DNA of 64,000 nt from G963422745 sp965214285 (lineage in GTDB: Bacteria; Actinomycetota; Acidimicrobiia; Acidimicrobiales; Aldehydirespiratoraceae): positions 2,170,001-2,234,000 of the forward strand of contig OZ243946.1 in the NCBI GenBank assembly GCA_965214285.1, written 5' to 3'. Position numbers and translations under genes: made by a program. A model generated the notes under the pieces. The model worked only from the letters and a program-made list of their open reading frames with translations. It was not told the DNA's origin and did not search any database. The stretch's first letter is position 1. Every line of letters starts with the position of its first letter. Below, piece by piece: positions 27,775-37,236 of this stretch.

Positions 27775-27810
27775 GAGGGCTGGGGGCCGATGCCCGCGCT
27801 CCCAGCCCTC
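27775..27810 (+). terminator. Strong intra-operon hairpin upstream of aapQ
   Basis: GAGGGCTGGG (27775-27784) and CCCAGCCCTC (27801-27810) form a perfect 10-bp stem with a 16-base loop. No T-run follows, so partial attenuation or mRNA stabilisation is more likely than complete termination. Confidence 0.55.
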
Positions 27811-27850
27811 GCGTCCATCACGAGCCGCAACGAGCCGGGGGACTCGCACG

Positions 27851-29386
27851 GTGAGCGACACCGCTGAGGAGACACTGGCGTCGCAGGCCTCGGCGAGACC
27901 GCCGTTCTACCGTGACGCCACAGTCGTCAAGTGGCTGGTGCAGGTCGTCACCCTGCTGCTCGTCGTCGGCGCGCTGTTCTTCTCGGTGACCCGCGCCGCG
28001 GACAACCTCGCCGCCAACGACATCAACACCGGCTACGACTTCCTCTCCGTCGACCCCGGCTTCGACCTCTCCGAGGGCATCGACACCAGCCCCAACACCG
28101 GCGGCCGGGCGCTGTGGGTCGGCATGGTCAACACCATCCGGCTGTCGATCGCGGGCATCGCCTTGGCCACCGTGCTGGGCGTGATCGTCGGCGTCAGCCG
28201 GCTGTCTAGCAACTGGATCGTCTCGCGGCTCGCCAGCGCCTACATCGAGGCGATCCGCAACGTGCCGCTGCTGGTGCAGATCGTGTTCATCTTCGCGGTG
28301 ATCGCCTCGCTGGGCCGGGTGTCGCTGGACCAGGGTCCGGTACACGGCTGGATCCACCTGTCCAACAAGGGGCTGTCGATACCGCGGATCTTCATCGGCG
28401 ACGGCTTCTACCAGTGGATGGTCTTCGTGATCATCGGCATGGTCGTCGGCCATTTCGTTGCCAGGCGACGCAGGGCGGTGCAGTCCGCCACCGGCCGGCT
28501 GACCTATCCGCTGCTCAGCGGCCTCGCAGTCGTCGCCGTCTTCGCTGCGGTCGGCTGGTTCGCCCATCCCGTATTCGGCTTCCTCGGCGGCGTCTTCCAC
28601 GCCGTCGCCGACGGCATAGAGGCGCTGCCGCCGGGCGTGGTGCAGATCGTGCTGTGCACGGCGGCCGTCGCCGTCTGGGTCCTCTGGAGCCGCCGCTTCC
28701 TCAACCGAAGGCGGACCCCCGCGGGCCTGGCCAAGCTCAGCGACGACGACTGGTTCAGGATGATCTTCGCGGGCTTCGGCGCGCTGGCCGCGTGCGCCGT
28801 GGTGGTGTTCGGCTGGCCGGGCCTGGCGAGCTGGATCGTCAACTCCGGCAGCGACCTGTTCGTGGTGCTCGGCGACAAGTTCGGCAACGGCCGAGACGGC
28901 ATCCCCGTCAACGCCATGCGCCCCGACATCGTGCAGCCCGGCAGGTTCCCCAACTACGGCCCGGCCGGTCTCAACTTCTCCCAGGGCCTGGCGTCGGTGT
29001 ACTTCGGGGTGGTCCTCTACACCGCGGCGTTCATCGCCGAGATCGTGCGCGGCGGCATCCTGGCAGTGCCCAAGGGCCAGACCGAGGCGGCCCAGGCGGT
29101 CGGGCTGAGGCGCCTGACGATGCTGCGCCTGGTGGTGCTGCCCCAGGCCTTGCGGGTGATCCTGCCGCCGCTTGGCAACCAGTACCTGAACCTCACCAAG
29201 AACACCTCGCTGGCCATCGCGGTGGGCTACTCGGACCTTGTGCAGGTCGGCCAGACCGTGTTCAACCAGACCGGCAAGACCCTGGAGGTGTTCTCCATCT
29301 GGATGGGCTTCTACCTGGCCTGCTCGCTGACCATCTCGGTGGTCGTCAACTTCTTCAACGTCCGTCTGCGGATCGTGGAGCGCTGA
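27851..29386 (+). CDS. aapQ: Amino-acid ABC transporter permease (AapQ-like)
   Basis: A 511-residue membrane permease. The first membrane helix is near residues 28-48, with the transporter core split around a longer central section of extra hydrophobic segments (about 190-330). The C-terminal coupling loop reads EAAQAVGLRRLTMLRLVVLP, the EAA motif that contacts the ATPase, and NVPLLVQIVFIF is the first inner-core helix. It is about 110 residues longer than classical AapQ. GTG 27851 is used. The next permease starts one base after its stop. Confidence 0.88.
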   Translation: MSDTAEETLASQASARPPFYRDATVVKWLVQVVTLLLVVGALFFSVTRAADNLAANDINTGYDFLSVDPGFDLSEGIDTSPNTGGRALWVGMVNTIRLSIAGIALATVLGVIVGVSRLSSNWIVSRLASAYIEAIRNVPLLVQIVFIFAVIASLGRVSLDQGPVHGWIHLSNKGLSIPRIFIGDGFYQWMVFVIIGMVVGHFVARRRRAVQSATGRLTYPLLSGLAVVAVFAAVGWFAHPVFGFLGGVFHAVADGIEALPPGVVQIVLCTAAVAVWVLWSRRFLNRRRTPAGLAKLSDDDWFRMIFAGFGALAACAVVVFGWPGLASWIVNSGSDLFVVLGDKFGNGRDGIPVNAMRPDIVQPGRFPNYGPAGLNFSQGLASVYFGVVLYTAAFIAEIVRGGILAVPKGQTEAAQAVGLRRLTMLRLVVLPQALRVILPPLGNQYLNLTKNTSLAIAVGYSDLVQVGQTVFNQTGKTLEVFSIWMGFYLACSLTISVVVNFFNVRLRIVER

Positions 29387-29387
29387 G

Positions 29388-31568
29388 ATGACCGACATCG
29401 GCACCTTCGGCGCAGGCCCCGGGCGCAACATCGAGGAGATCTTCGCCCACGCCGACGACGAGCCGTCGCTGCCGCCCGAGGTTCCGAGCCTGACGCCTCG
29501 CCAGTGGCTGGCCCGCAACCTGTTCTCGAGCTTCGGCAGCGGCCTGATGACGATCGTCGGCGCCTGGCTGATGCTTCTGATCGGGCGCGGCCTGCTGCAG
29601 TTCACGTTCAGCGAGCAGCGCGACTGGCCCTCGGTGCGCTTCAACCTGCGCCTGCTGTTCACCCAGGCCTATCCGTCCGAGCAGTACGCACGGGTCTGGG
29701 TGTCGATCGGCGTGGTCGCGGTGCTGGCCGGGTTGAGCCTGGGGCTGGCCCGCCGCCAGGGCATGGTCCCCGCCAAGCGCCTGGCCACGGCGCTGATGGC
29801 CGCAGGCGTAGCCGTGGCCGTCTGCATCGTGCTGCGCGAGCCCAGCGCCCATCTCGACGCAGACGGCTCGCTGATCCTGAACGAGATCCCCGATGGTGTC
29901 GACGCAGGCGGCGGGGCGGGCATCTGGGGCGTGCTGGCCGTCGTCGGGGCGCTGGCGGCCATCGCCGTGCGGCTGGCCACCGCCCGGGCGCGCAACTGGC
30001 TCGGCGTCACCCACGCCGCAACCGACCGCATCGACCGCTTCGCCGCGGCCCTCGGCGCCGCCTCGGGAGGGCTCTGGCTGGTGCTGTTCATGCTCGGGCC
30101 CTGGGCGCTGCGACCCGAGATCGAGAGCCCGTGGCGCGAGTCCTTCGGCGAGGCGATGAGAGACCGCGCCGGCTGGTGGCTGCTCGCCGTGGTGCTCTTC
30201 GCGGCGGGGGCTCTGCTCTGGTACGGCCTGGGCGAAGAGCGCCGCCGCAAGACCAGCGTGGCGGGCATCTGGGTGTTCTTCGGCGGCGCAGCGCTGGCGG
30301 TGCTGAGCGCCTGGGTATACCCCTGGGGCGCCTACACGTTCAGCGCAGACGACGGCTTCGTGGCGCTGCCCGATGCCACCGTGTCGGCCACCACCAAAGG
30401 CCCCTGGACGGTGATGCTTGTGCTGCTGGTCGGCAGCTACGCCCTGGCCCGCATGCTGCATCAGCGGACGCTCGCCGCCGCCGCCAAGCCCGTGCTCGGC
30501 CTGCTCTGGGTGCTGAGCCCGTTCGCCATCTACTGGGTGGTGCTGCGCGACCCGATGATCGACTGGGACCACGTCTACAGCACCGACCTGCCGATGGCGC
30601 TGGCCTTCGGCCTGGGCGGCGCGGCGGCGCTGTGGGCGCTGACCCGGGCGGGCATCGGCGAGCTGGGCCGGGTGATCGCCGTGGCGCTGGTGCTGTTCGC
30701 CGCCTTCAACTGGGTGGCGGCCTTCGCGGGCTGGTACCCGATGCTGCAGAAGGCCCGTATCGGCTTTGCCATCCTCGCCCTGTTCGCCCTGGCCGCGCCC
30801 AACTTCGCCAGCACCGAGCGCCGCCAGCGGATGCGCCTGGTCTGGGGCTGGCTGATCGCCAGCTCGCTGTTCCACTACCTGGTCACGCTGGTCAACTCGC
30901 CGAGCACCGTGGAGACCCCCAGCGAGGGCTTCCTCGGCGGCTTCGGGGTGACCGTGTTCGTGGCCGTGTTCACGCTCGTCTTCTCGTTCCCGCTCGGCGT
31001 GCTGCTGGCGCTGGGTCGCACCTCGAAGATGCCGATCTTCAGGGTGCTGTGCACGGCGTTCATCGAGAGCGTGCGCGGCATCCCGCTGATCACGATCCTG
31101 TTCTTCATGGCCAACATCCTCCCGCTGTTCTTGCCCGAGGGCATGGACATCGGCAACCTCGCCGCGGTCACCGTCGGCTTCGTGCTGTTCAGCGCCGCCT
31201 ACCTCGCCGAGAACGTGCGCGGCGGCCTGCAGGCGGTGCGCCGCGGCCAGTACGAGGCCGCGGATGCCCTGGGGCTCACCACCGGGCAGCGCACCTCGTT
31301 CATCGTGTTGCCGCAGGGCCTGAGGGTCTCGATCCCGCCGCTGGTCGGCCAGACGATCGCCACCTTCAAGGAGACCTCGCTGCTGTCGATCATCGGCGTG
31401 TTCGACCTGCTGTTCATCGCCAACCGGGCCATACCCGCCCAGTCGGAGTTCCTGGGCTCCAAGCGCGAGGCGCTGCTGTTCATCTCCATCGTCTACTGGG
31501 TGTTCGCCTACTCGATGTCGAAGTACAGCCAGTCGCTGGAGAAGCGCCTCGGGGTGGGGGAGCGATGA
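29388..31568 (+). CDS. aapM: Amino-acid ABC transporter permease (AapM-like), greatly enlarged
   Basis: A 726-residue permease, against about 380-430 in the classical family. The C-terminal 230 residues are a normal permease core with FIESVRGIPLITILFF and the EAA loop EAADALGLTTGQ. Between the N-terminal anchor helix (about residues 45-70) and this core lie about 400 residues with many additional hydrophobic segments. These have no equivalent I recognise and may be a fused membrane domain. It is encoded directly after aapQ. Confidence 0.85.
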   Translation: MTDIGTFGAGPGRNIEEIFAHADDEPSLPPEVPSLTPRQWLARNLFSSFGSGLMTIVGAWLMLLIGRGLLQFTFSEQRDWPSVRFNLRLLFTQAYPSEQYARVWVSIGVVAVLAGLSLGLARRQGMVPAKRLATALMAAGVAVAVCIVLREPSAHLDADGSLILNEIPDGVDAGGGAGIWGVLAVVGALAAIAVRLATARARNWLGVTHAATDRIDRFAAALGAASGGLWLVLFMLGPWALRPEIESPWRESFGEAMRDRAGWWLLAVVLFAAGALLWYGLGEERRRKTSVAGIWVFFGGAALAVLSAWVYPWGAYTFSADDGFVALPDATVSATTKGPWTVMLVLLVGSYALARMLHQRTLAAAAKPVLGLLWVLSPFAIYWVVLRDPMIDWDHVYSTDLPMALAFGLGGAAALWALTRAGIGELGRVIAVALVLFAAFNWVAAFAGWYPMLQKARIGFAILALFALAAPNFASTERRQRMRLVWGWLIASSLFHYLVTLVNSPSTVETPSEGFLGGFGVTVFVAVFTLVFSFPLGVLLALGRTSKMPIFRVLCTAFIESVRGIPLITILFFMANILPLFLPEGMDIGNLAAVTVGFVLFSAAYLAENVRGGLQAVRRGQYEAADALGLTTGQRTSFIVLPQGLRVSIPPLVGQTIATFKETSLLSIIGVFDLLFIANRAIPAQSEFLGSKREALLFISIVYWVFAYSMSKYSQSLEKRLGVGER

Positions 31569-31671
31569 AGGCGACAGGGCGACCGGCGGGGAACGGCGAG
31601 CTGCGCCCGGCGGGGGGAGCGATGAGCGCCGTGCGATCTAGTGTTGGCAGTATCCACGGGGAGGCCCGGCC

Positions 31672-32451
31672 ATGAACATCAGCGACGCGACCACCGCGGT
31701 GTCCGACGAGCTAGCCGCGCGCGACGACATGATCGTGTGCCGCGGCGTCGACAAGTGGTTCGGCGACTTCCAAGCGCTCAACGGCGTGACCGCCACCATC
31801 AAGGAACGCGAGGTGGTGGTGGTGCTGGGGCCGTCCGGGTCGGGCAAGTCCACCTGGATCCGCTGCATCAACCGCCTCGAGGCCCACCAGGACGGCCAGA
31901 TCATCGTCGACGGCGTGGAGCTCACCAACGACCTGCGCAACATCGACACCATCCGCTCCGAGGTGGGCATGGTGTTCCAGCAGTTCAACCTGTTCCCGCA
32001 CCTCACCGTGATCGACAACATCACCCTGGCGCCGATCTGGGTGCGCAAGAAGCCCCGCGGGGAGGCCTTGGCGCTGGCGCAGGGCCTGCTGGAGCGCGTC
32101 GGCATCCCCGAGCAGGCCGAGAAGTACCCCGGCCAGCTCTCCGGCGGCCAGCAGCAGCGGGTGGCCATAGCGAGGGCGCTGGCCATGGAGCCCCGCGTGA
32201 TGCTCTTCGACGAGCCCACCTCGGCGCTGGACCCCGAGATGATCAAGGAGGTGCTCGACGTGATGAAGGAGCTGGCGCGCTCGGGCATGACCATGATGGT
32301 CGTCACCCACGAGATGGGCTTCGCCCGCGAGGTGGCCGACCGGGTGATCTTCATGGAGGAGGGCCAGATCGTCGAGGTCGGCACGCCCGAGCACTTCTTC
32401 ACCAACCCCGAAGAGGAGCGCACCAAGCTGTTCCTGTCGCAGATCCTGTAG
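31672..32451 (+). CDS. aapP: Amino-acid ABC transporter ATPase (AapP/GlnQ-like)
   Basis: A 259-residue ABC ATPase powering the transporter. Walker A is GPSGSGKST (about residue 54), the signature is LSGGQQQRVAIARAL, Walker B is VMLFDEPTSALDPE, and the switch histidine is in VTHEMGFA. GMVFQQFNLFPHLTV is typical of polar amino-acid importers. The first 17 residues are an extra acidic leader. The gap to the permease gene is 103 bp. This and the preceding three genes make a complete general amino-acid importer. Confidence 0.95.
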   Translation: MNISDATTAVSDELAARDDMIVCRGVDKWFGDFQALNGVTATIKEREVVVVLGPSGSGKSTWIRCINRLEAHQDGQIIVDGVELTNDLRNIDTIRSEVGMVFQQFNLFPHLTVIDNITLAPIWVRKKPRGEALALAQGLLERVGIPEQAEKYPGQLSGGQQQRVAIARALAMEPRVMLFDEPTSALDPEMIKEVLDVMKELARSGMTMMVVTHEMGFAREVADRVIFMEEGQIVEVGTPEHFFTNPEEERTKLFLSQIL

Positions 32452-32500
32452 CCCACGTCGCCCGGCACCCGATCCTGCCATCCGGCGGCGGGCGGCCTGG

Positions 32501-32527
32501 TGCAGCATGGCCTGGCCTGATGCTGCA
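32501..32527 (+). terminator. Hairpin after the transporter operon
   Basis: TGCAGCAT and ATGCTGCA form a perfect 8-bp stem with an 11-base loop between aapP and dop. No T-tract. Confidence 0.5.
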
Positions 32528-32533
32528 TTGCCG

Positions 32534-32557
32534 GCTGCGGGCGAGCCGGCCCGCAGC
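32534..32557 (+). terminator. Second hairpin upstream of dop
   Basis: GCTGCGGGC and GCCCGCAGC pair perfectly over 9 bp around a six-base loop. With the preceding hairpin this fits a U-less termination region separating the transporter operon from the dop-pup operon. Confidence 0.55.
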
Positions 32558-32588
32558 AGCGGCCCGCAGCGGCAGTAGTGTCGGGCGC

Positions 32589-34097
32589 GTGGCGATCGTC
32601 AAGACGCTGGGCATCGAGACCGAGTACGGCATCGTTCACCGCGGCGCGCCCGAGCCCAACCCGATCACGGCGTCGTCGGTGCTCATCAACGCCTACCTCG
32701 CCGATGCCGGCTACCGCACCGACAGCCGCTCGGACGTGATCGCCTGGGACTTCACCGACGAGAGCCCCGGCACCGACGCCCGGGGCTTCGTGCCCACCGG
32801 CGCCCTGACCCCGGCGGTGGAGACCCATCTGGTCAACGCCGTGCTGACCAACGGCGCCCGCTACTACGTGGACCACGCCCATCCCGAGATCTCCACCCCG
32901 GAGTGCGCCGATGCCCTGTCGGCGGTGCTCTACGACCGGGCCGCCGAGCTGATCGCCGTGCAGTCGATGGCCGCCGCCAACCGGCTGCTGCCCGAGGGCG
33001 AGGAGATCGTCCTCTACAAGAACAACTCCGACGGCAAGGGCAACAGCTACGGCTGCCACGAGAACTACCTCCTCGACCGTGCGGTGCCCTTCGGGCGCAT
33101 CGTCACCCACGCCACCGCCCACCTGCTGACACGCCAGATCTACACCGGCGCGGGCAAGGTCGGCGCCGAGCTGCCGGGCAGGCGCACCGACGAGACCGTC
33201 TTCCAGCTCACCCAGCGAGCCGACTTCTTCGAGGAGGAAGTCGGCCTGGAGACGACCCTGAAGCGGCCCATCATCAACACCCGCGACGAGCCCCACGCCG
33301 ATGCCCGCAAGTACCGCAGGCTGCACGTGATCACCGGCGACGCCAACCCGTCGCAGGTCGCCACGCTGCTCAAGGTCGGCACCACGGCGCTGGTGCTGGC
33401 GCTCATCGAGGACGACGCCATCGGGCCGGGACTGGCGATAGAGGCGCCCGTGGCCGCCATGCGCCGCATCTCGCACGACCTCAGCCTCAGCGAGCCGCTC
33501 GGGCTCGCCGACGGCAGCACCGCGACCGCCCTGGAGGTGCAGTGGGAGCTGCTGGATTTGGCCCGCAAGCACGTCGAGTCCAACGGCGCCGAGCACCTCG
33601 GCGGCGAGGTGGCCGAGCTGGTGCTGGCGCGCTGGGAGGAAGTGCTGTCGGCGCTGGAGACCGACCCGATGTCGCTGGCCGACCGCCTCGACTGGGTAGC
33701 CAAGTACCGCCTCGTGGAGGGCTACCGGGAGCGCCACGGGCTCGACTGGGGCGACGCCAGGCTGCGGGCCATCGACATCCAGTACTCAGACCTGCGGCCC
33801 GGCAAGGGACTGGCCTGGCGGGCCGGCCTGGAGCGTCTCGTCGACGACTCGGCGGCCGCCGCGGCCACGACCGAGCCTCCGCACGACACCCGCGCCTATT
33901 TCCGCGGCAAGTGCGTGGAGCACTACCCCCAGCAGGTGGTGGCGGCCAACTGGGACTCCATCGTCTTCGACGTGGGCGGCGACAGCCTGCGCAGGGTCCC
34001 GATGATGGAGCCGATGCGCGGGACCGCAGCGCACGTGGGTAACTTGTTCGACGAGGCCGGCTCGGCGCTGGACATGCTCGGGCGTCTGGGCGGCTGA
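32589..34097 (+). CDS. dop: Pup deamidase/depupylase Dop
   Basis: A 502-residue glutamine-synthetase-fold enzyme. It converts the C-terminal glutamine of Pup to glutamate and removes Pup from substrates. GIETEYGI opens the protein. The Dop-specific loop region (about residues 38-82) is present, unlike in PafA. YYVDHAHPEISTPE carries the catalytic aspartate, LYKNNSDGKGNSYGCHENY the nucleotide site, and RPIINTRDEPHAD follows. GTG 32589 is the family start. Pup begins 30 bp downstream; Pup ends in GGQ, so Dop's deamidation is required. Confidence 0.95.
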   Translation: MAIVKTLGIETEYGIVHRGAPEPNPITASSVLINAYLADAGYRTDSRSDVIAWDFTDESPGTDARGFVPTGALTPAVETHLVNAVLTNGARYYVDHAHPEISTPECADALSAVLYDRAAELIAVQSMAAANRLLPEGEEIVLYKNNSDGKGNSYGCHENYLLDRAVPFGRIVTHATAHLLTRQIYTGAGKVGAELPGRRTDETVFQLTQRADFFEEEVGLETTLKRPIINTRDEPHADARKYRRLHVITGDANPSQVATLLKVGTTALVLALIEDDAIGPGLAIEAPVAAMRRISHDLSLSEPLGLADGSTATALEVQWELLDLARKHVESNGAEHLGGEVAELVLARWEEVLSALETDPMSLADRLDWVAKYRLVEGYRERHGLDWGDARLRAIDIQYSDLRPGKGLAWRAGLERLVDDSAAAAATTEPPHDTRAYFRGKCVEHYPQQVVAANWDSIVFDVGGDSLRRVPMMEPMRGTAAHVGNLFDEAGSALDMLGRLGG

Positions 34098-34127
34098 ACA
34101 GTCCCCAAGCCCACAACGGGAGCGCAC

Positions 34128-34322
34128 ATGGCCGAACAAGAGCAGAGGCGCAAGCCCCGGACCGCCGAGACCGAGACCGCCGATGCCGAGGCGCCGGCGG
34201 GATCCGAGCGCGGCGCCGAGATCAAGGCCGAGCTCGAGGATCTGCTCGACGAGATCGACGAGGTGCTCGAGTCCAACGCCGAGGACTTCGTCAAGAGCTA
34301 CATCCAAAAGGGCGGGCAGTGA
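34128..34322 (+). CDS. pup: Prokaryotic ubiquitin-like protein Pup
   Basis: A 64-residue intrinsically disordered tag attached to lysines of proteins destined for the proteasome. The C-terminal half has the Mpa-binding helix (AELEDLLDEIDEVLESNAED) and ends VKSYIQKGGQ. The final glutamine must be deamidated before PafA can ligate it. The N-terminal half is charged and variable, as usual. GGGAGCG precedes the ATG. The prcB GTG overlaps its stop (GTGA), so tag and protease core are translationally coupled. Confidence 0.97.
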   Translation: MAEQEQRRKPRTAETETADAEAPAGSERGAEIKAELEDLLDEIDEVLESNAEDFVKSYIQKGGQ

Positions 34323-35149
34323 ACCTGCCGCTCTTCGGGGTCTCCGACGACCCGGGGCCGGACTTCGCCGAGCTGCTGCGCCGCAGCGGCTTCGCCCAGG
34401 GCCTCGGCGCCGACGGGGTGCCCGCAGCCGAGGACTACCGCCACGGCACCACCTGCGTGGCCATCCGCTACGCAGACGGCGTGCTGCTCGCCGGCGACCG
34501 CCGGGCCACGTCGGGCAACCTGATCAGCCACCGCTCGCTGGAGAAGGTGTTCCCGGCGGACCGCCACAGCGGCGTCGCCATCGCGGGCGCGGCGGGCCCT
34601 GCCGTGGAGATGGTGCGGCTGTTTCAGCTCCAGCTGGAGCACTACGAGAAGGTCGAGGGGACGACCCTGTCGCTGATGGGCAAGGCCAACCAGCTCAGCC
34701 AGATGATCCGCTCCAACCTGCCCGCGGCCATGCGGGGCATGCTGGTGGTGCCGATCTTCGCCGGCTACGACCTGGCCCGCGGCGAGGGCCGGCTCTTCGA
34801 GTTCGACATCACCGGCGGCCGCTACGAGGAAGCCGACCACGCCGGGGCGGGCTCGGGCAGCCTGCACGCCGGCACCGTGCTCAAGCTCGGCCACCGGGCG
34901 GCGATGAGCGCGGGCGAGGCCACCGACCTGGCACTGGAGGCCCTCTACGAGGCCGCCGAGGAGGACTCCGCCACCGGCGGGCCGGACCCGGTGCGGGGCA
35001 TCTACCCGGTGGTGGCCGTGATCGAGGCGTCCGGCTATGAGCGCCTCGACGACGCCGACCTGGCGGTGCGCACCGACGCCCTGATCGAGCGCCGCCGTGC
35101 CCGCACCGCCGGCGCCCGCCCGGCCCGAGACGAGGAGGCCCGGCCGTGA
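34319..35149 (+). CDS. prcB: 20S proteasome beta subunit
   Basis: A 276-residue catalytic subunit of the 20S proteasome. A propeptide of about 43 residues is followed by the new N-terminal threonine at T44 (HG|TTCVAIRY), then GVLLAGDRRATSGN. The GSGSL and ATGGPDPVRGIYP segments are characteristic of actinobacterial PrcB. Autocatalytic cleavage exposes Thr as nucleophile. Its start overlaps pup and its end overlaps prcA, each by four bases. Confidence 0.97.
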   Translation: MNLPLFGVSDDPGPDFAELLRRSGFAQGLGADGVPAAEDYRHGTTCVAIRYADGVLLAGDRRATSGNLISHRSLEKVFPADRHSGVAIAGAAGPAVEMVRLFQLQLEHYEKVEGTTLSLMGKANQLSQMIRSNLPAAMRGMLVVPIFAGYDLARGEGRLFEFDITGGRYEEADHAGAGSGSLHAGTVLKLGHRAAMSAGEATDLALEALYEAAEEDSATGGPDPVRGIYPVVAVIEASGYERLDDADLAVRTDALIERRRARTAGARPARDEEARP

Positions 35150-35817
35150 ACATGCCCTTCTACGTCGCCCCTGAGCAGCTCATGAAGGACCGCGCAGACT
35201 ACGCCCGCAAGGGCATCGCGCGGGGGCGCAGCCTGGTCGCCTTCTGCTACGACGAGGGCATCGCCATCTGCGCCGAGAACCGCTCGTCCACGCTGCGCAA
35301 GATCAGCGAGATCTACGACCGCATCGCCTTCGCCGGTGTCGGCAAGTACAACGAGTTCGACCAGCTCCGCATCGCCGGGGTGCGCCACGCCGACATGAAG
35401 GGCTACGCCTTCAGCCGCGAGGACGTCGACGCCCGCAGCCTCGCCAACCAGTACGCCCAGAGCCTGGGCCAGATCTTCACGCACGATCTCAAGCCGATGG
35501 AGGTGGAGATCCTGGTCGCCGAGATCGCAGACGACGAAGCCGGCGACCAGCTCTTCCACATCCTCTACGACGGCACCGTGATGGACGAGCACCTCTGGGT
35601 GGTGCTCGGCGGCGAGACCGAGGTGATCCGCGAGCGCTTCGGCGAGCCGGCCGAGCGCCCGAGCCTCGCCGAGGGGCTGAGCCGCGCCGTGCAGGCGCTC
35701 GCAGGCGACCGCGAGCTGACCGCCGAGGAGCTGGAGGTGGCGGTGCTGGAGCGCAACGGCGCCCGGCGCGCCTTCCGTCGCCTCGAAGACGACGAGATCG
35801 CCGCGCTCATCGCCTAG
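35146..35817 (+). CDS. prcA: 20S proteasome alpha subunit
   Basis: A 223-residue structural subunit forming the outer gate rings. The opening MPFYVAPEQLMKDRADYARK is the gate segment. GVGKYNEFDQLRIAGVRHAD and NQYAQSLGQIFTHDLKPMEV are typical of actinobacterial PrcA. The rings receive the C-terminal tail of Mpa. GTG 35146 overlaps the prcB stop by four bases. pafA follows after 60 bp. Confidence 0.97.
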   Translation: MNMPFYVAPEQLMKDRADYARKGIARGRSLVAFCYDEGIAICAENRSSTLRKISEIYDRIAFAGVGKYNEFDQLRIAGVRHADMKGYAFSREDVDARSLANQYAQSLGQIFTHDLKPMEVEILVAEIADDEAGDQLFHILYDGTVMDEHLWVVLGGETEVIRERFGEPAERPSLAEGLSRAVQALAGDRELTAEELEVAVLERNGARRAFRRLEDDEIAALIA

Positions 35818-35877
35818 CCCGCCTGGGCGTCCGGCAAACAGCGACGTGGGCGGGGCGGGCGCGGTTAGCTTGGCGGC

Positions 35878-37236
35878 ATGCAGCGGCGCGTCTTCGGCAT
35901 CGAGAACGAGTACGGCGTCACCTGCACGCTGCGCGGCCACCGCCGGCTCAGCCCCGACGAGGTGGCCCGCTACCTGTTCCGCCGGGTGGTGTCGTGGGGG
36001 CGCAGCTCCAACGTGTTCCTCGGCAACGGGGCGCGCCTGTACCTCGACGTCGGCTCGCACCCCGAGTACGCCACCCCCGAGTGCGACTCGCTTCACGACC
36101 TCGTCGTCCACGACAAGGCAGGGGAGCGAATCCTCGAGGATCTCCTGACCGGAGCGGAGAGGCGCCTCGGCGACGAGGGCGTCCACGGCGACATCTACCT
36201 GTTCAAGAACAACACCGACTCCGCCGGCAACAGCTACGGCTGCCACGAGAACTACTGCACCAGCCGCAACGACGACTTCGGCGCCTACACCGAGGTGCTG
36301 ATCCCGTTCCTGGTGAGCCGCCAGATATACGCGGGCGCGGGCAAGGTGCTGCACACCGCGCGGGGCACCCAGTTCTGCCTGAGCCAGCGGGCCGAGCACA
36401 TCTGGGAGGGCGTGTCGTCGGCCACCACCCGCTCCCGGCCGATCATCAACACCCGCGACGAGCCCCACGCCGATGCCGAGCTGTACCGCAGGCTGCACGT
36501 GATCGTGGGCGACTCCAACATGAGCGAGTACGCCAACTACCTCAAGGTCGGCGCCTGCGCGCTGATGCTGCGCATGCTCGAGGAACCCCGCGTGGTGCTG
36601 CGAGACATGACCCTGGAGAACCCGATTCGGGCGATCCGCGAGATCAGCCAGGACATCACCTGCAGGCGCCGGGTGCGCCTCGCCAACGGCCGCGAGGCCA
36701 GCGCGCTTGAGATCCAGAGCGAGTACCTCAGCCGGGCGCTGCGCTTCGCGGAGCACAACGACCTCAGCGCCGAGGAGAAGCAGGCGCTGGACATGTGGGA
36801 GCACTGCCTGACCGTCATCGAGGACGACCCGCTGAAGCTCGACACCAAGGTCGACTGGGTCATCAAGCACCGCCTGATCGATGCGTACCGGGAGCGTCAC
36901 GGCCTCGATCTCGCAGATCCCAAGGTCGCCCTGGTGGACCTGCAGTACCACGACGTCAACCGCTCAAGGGGGCTGTACTACCGGCTGCAGAAGCGGGGCA
37001 TGGTGGAGCGCATGGTCGCCGACTCGGAGATCCACAAGGCCGTGGAGGACCCGCCCGAGACCACCCGGGCGCGCCTGCGCGGCGAGTTCATCAAGCGCGC
37101 CAAGGAGCGCAAGCGCGACTTCACCGTGGACTGGGTGCATCTCAAGCTCAACGACCAGGCCCAGCGCACCGTGCTCTGCAAGGACCCCTTCAAGGCCCAT
37201 GACGAGCGGGTCTCCAAGCTCATCGAGTCGCTGTGA
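35878..37236 (+). CDS. pafA: Pup ligase PafA
   Basis: A 452-residue glutamine-synthetase-fold ligase that uses ATP to join the C-terminal glutamate of Pup to target lysines. The protein starts MQRRVFGIENEYGVTCT. LYLDVGSHPEYATPECDS holds the catalytic aspartate, and LFKNNTDSAGNSYGCHENY and RPIINTRDEPHADAELY follow. The Dop-type loop after the first strand is missing, which distinguishes it from the paralogue at 32589. It completes the tagging pathway. A 21-bp tandem repeat spans its stop codon. Confidence 0.97.
   Translation: MQRRVFGIENEYGVTCTLRGHRRLSPDEVARYLFRRVVSWGRSSNVFLGNGARLYLDVGSHPEYATPECDSLHDLVVHDKAGERILEDLLTGAERRLGDEGVHGDIYLFKNNTDSAGNSYGCHENYCTSRNDDFGAYTEVLIPFLVSRQIYAGAGKVLHTARGTQFCLSQRAEHIWEGVSSATTRSRPIINTRDEPHADAELYRRLHVIVGDSNMSEYANYLKVGACALMLRMLEEPRVVLRDMTLENPIRAIREISQDITCRRRVRLANGREASALEIQSEYLSRALRFAEHNDLSAEEKQALDMWEHCLTVIEDDPLKLDTKVDWVIKHRLIDAYRERHGLDLADPKVALVDLQYHDVNRSRGLYYRLQKRGMVERMVADSEIHKAVEDPPETTRARLRGEFIKRAKERKRDFTVDWVHLKLNDQAQRTVLCKDPFKAHDERVSKLIESL

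Noticed and set aside
31641..32588. Upstream extension of Dop into the aapP gene
   Set aside because: That frame lies over the ABC ATPase in another frame; Dop's family start fits GTG 32589.
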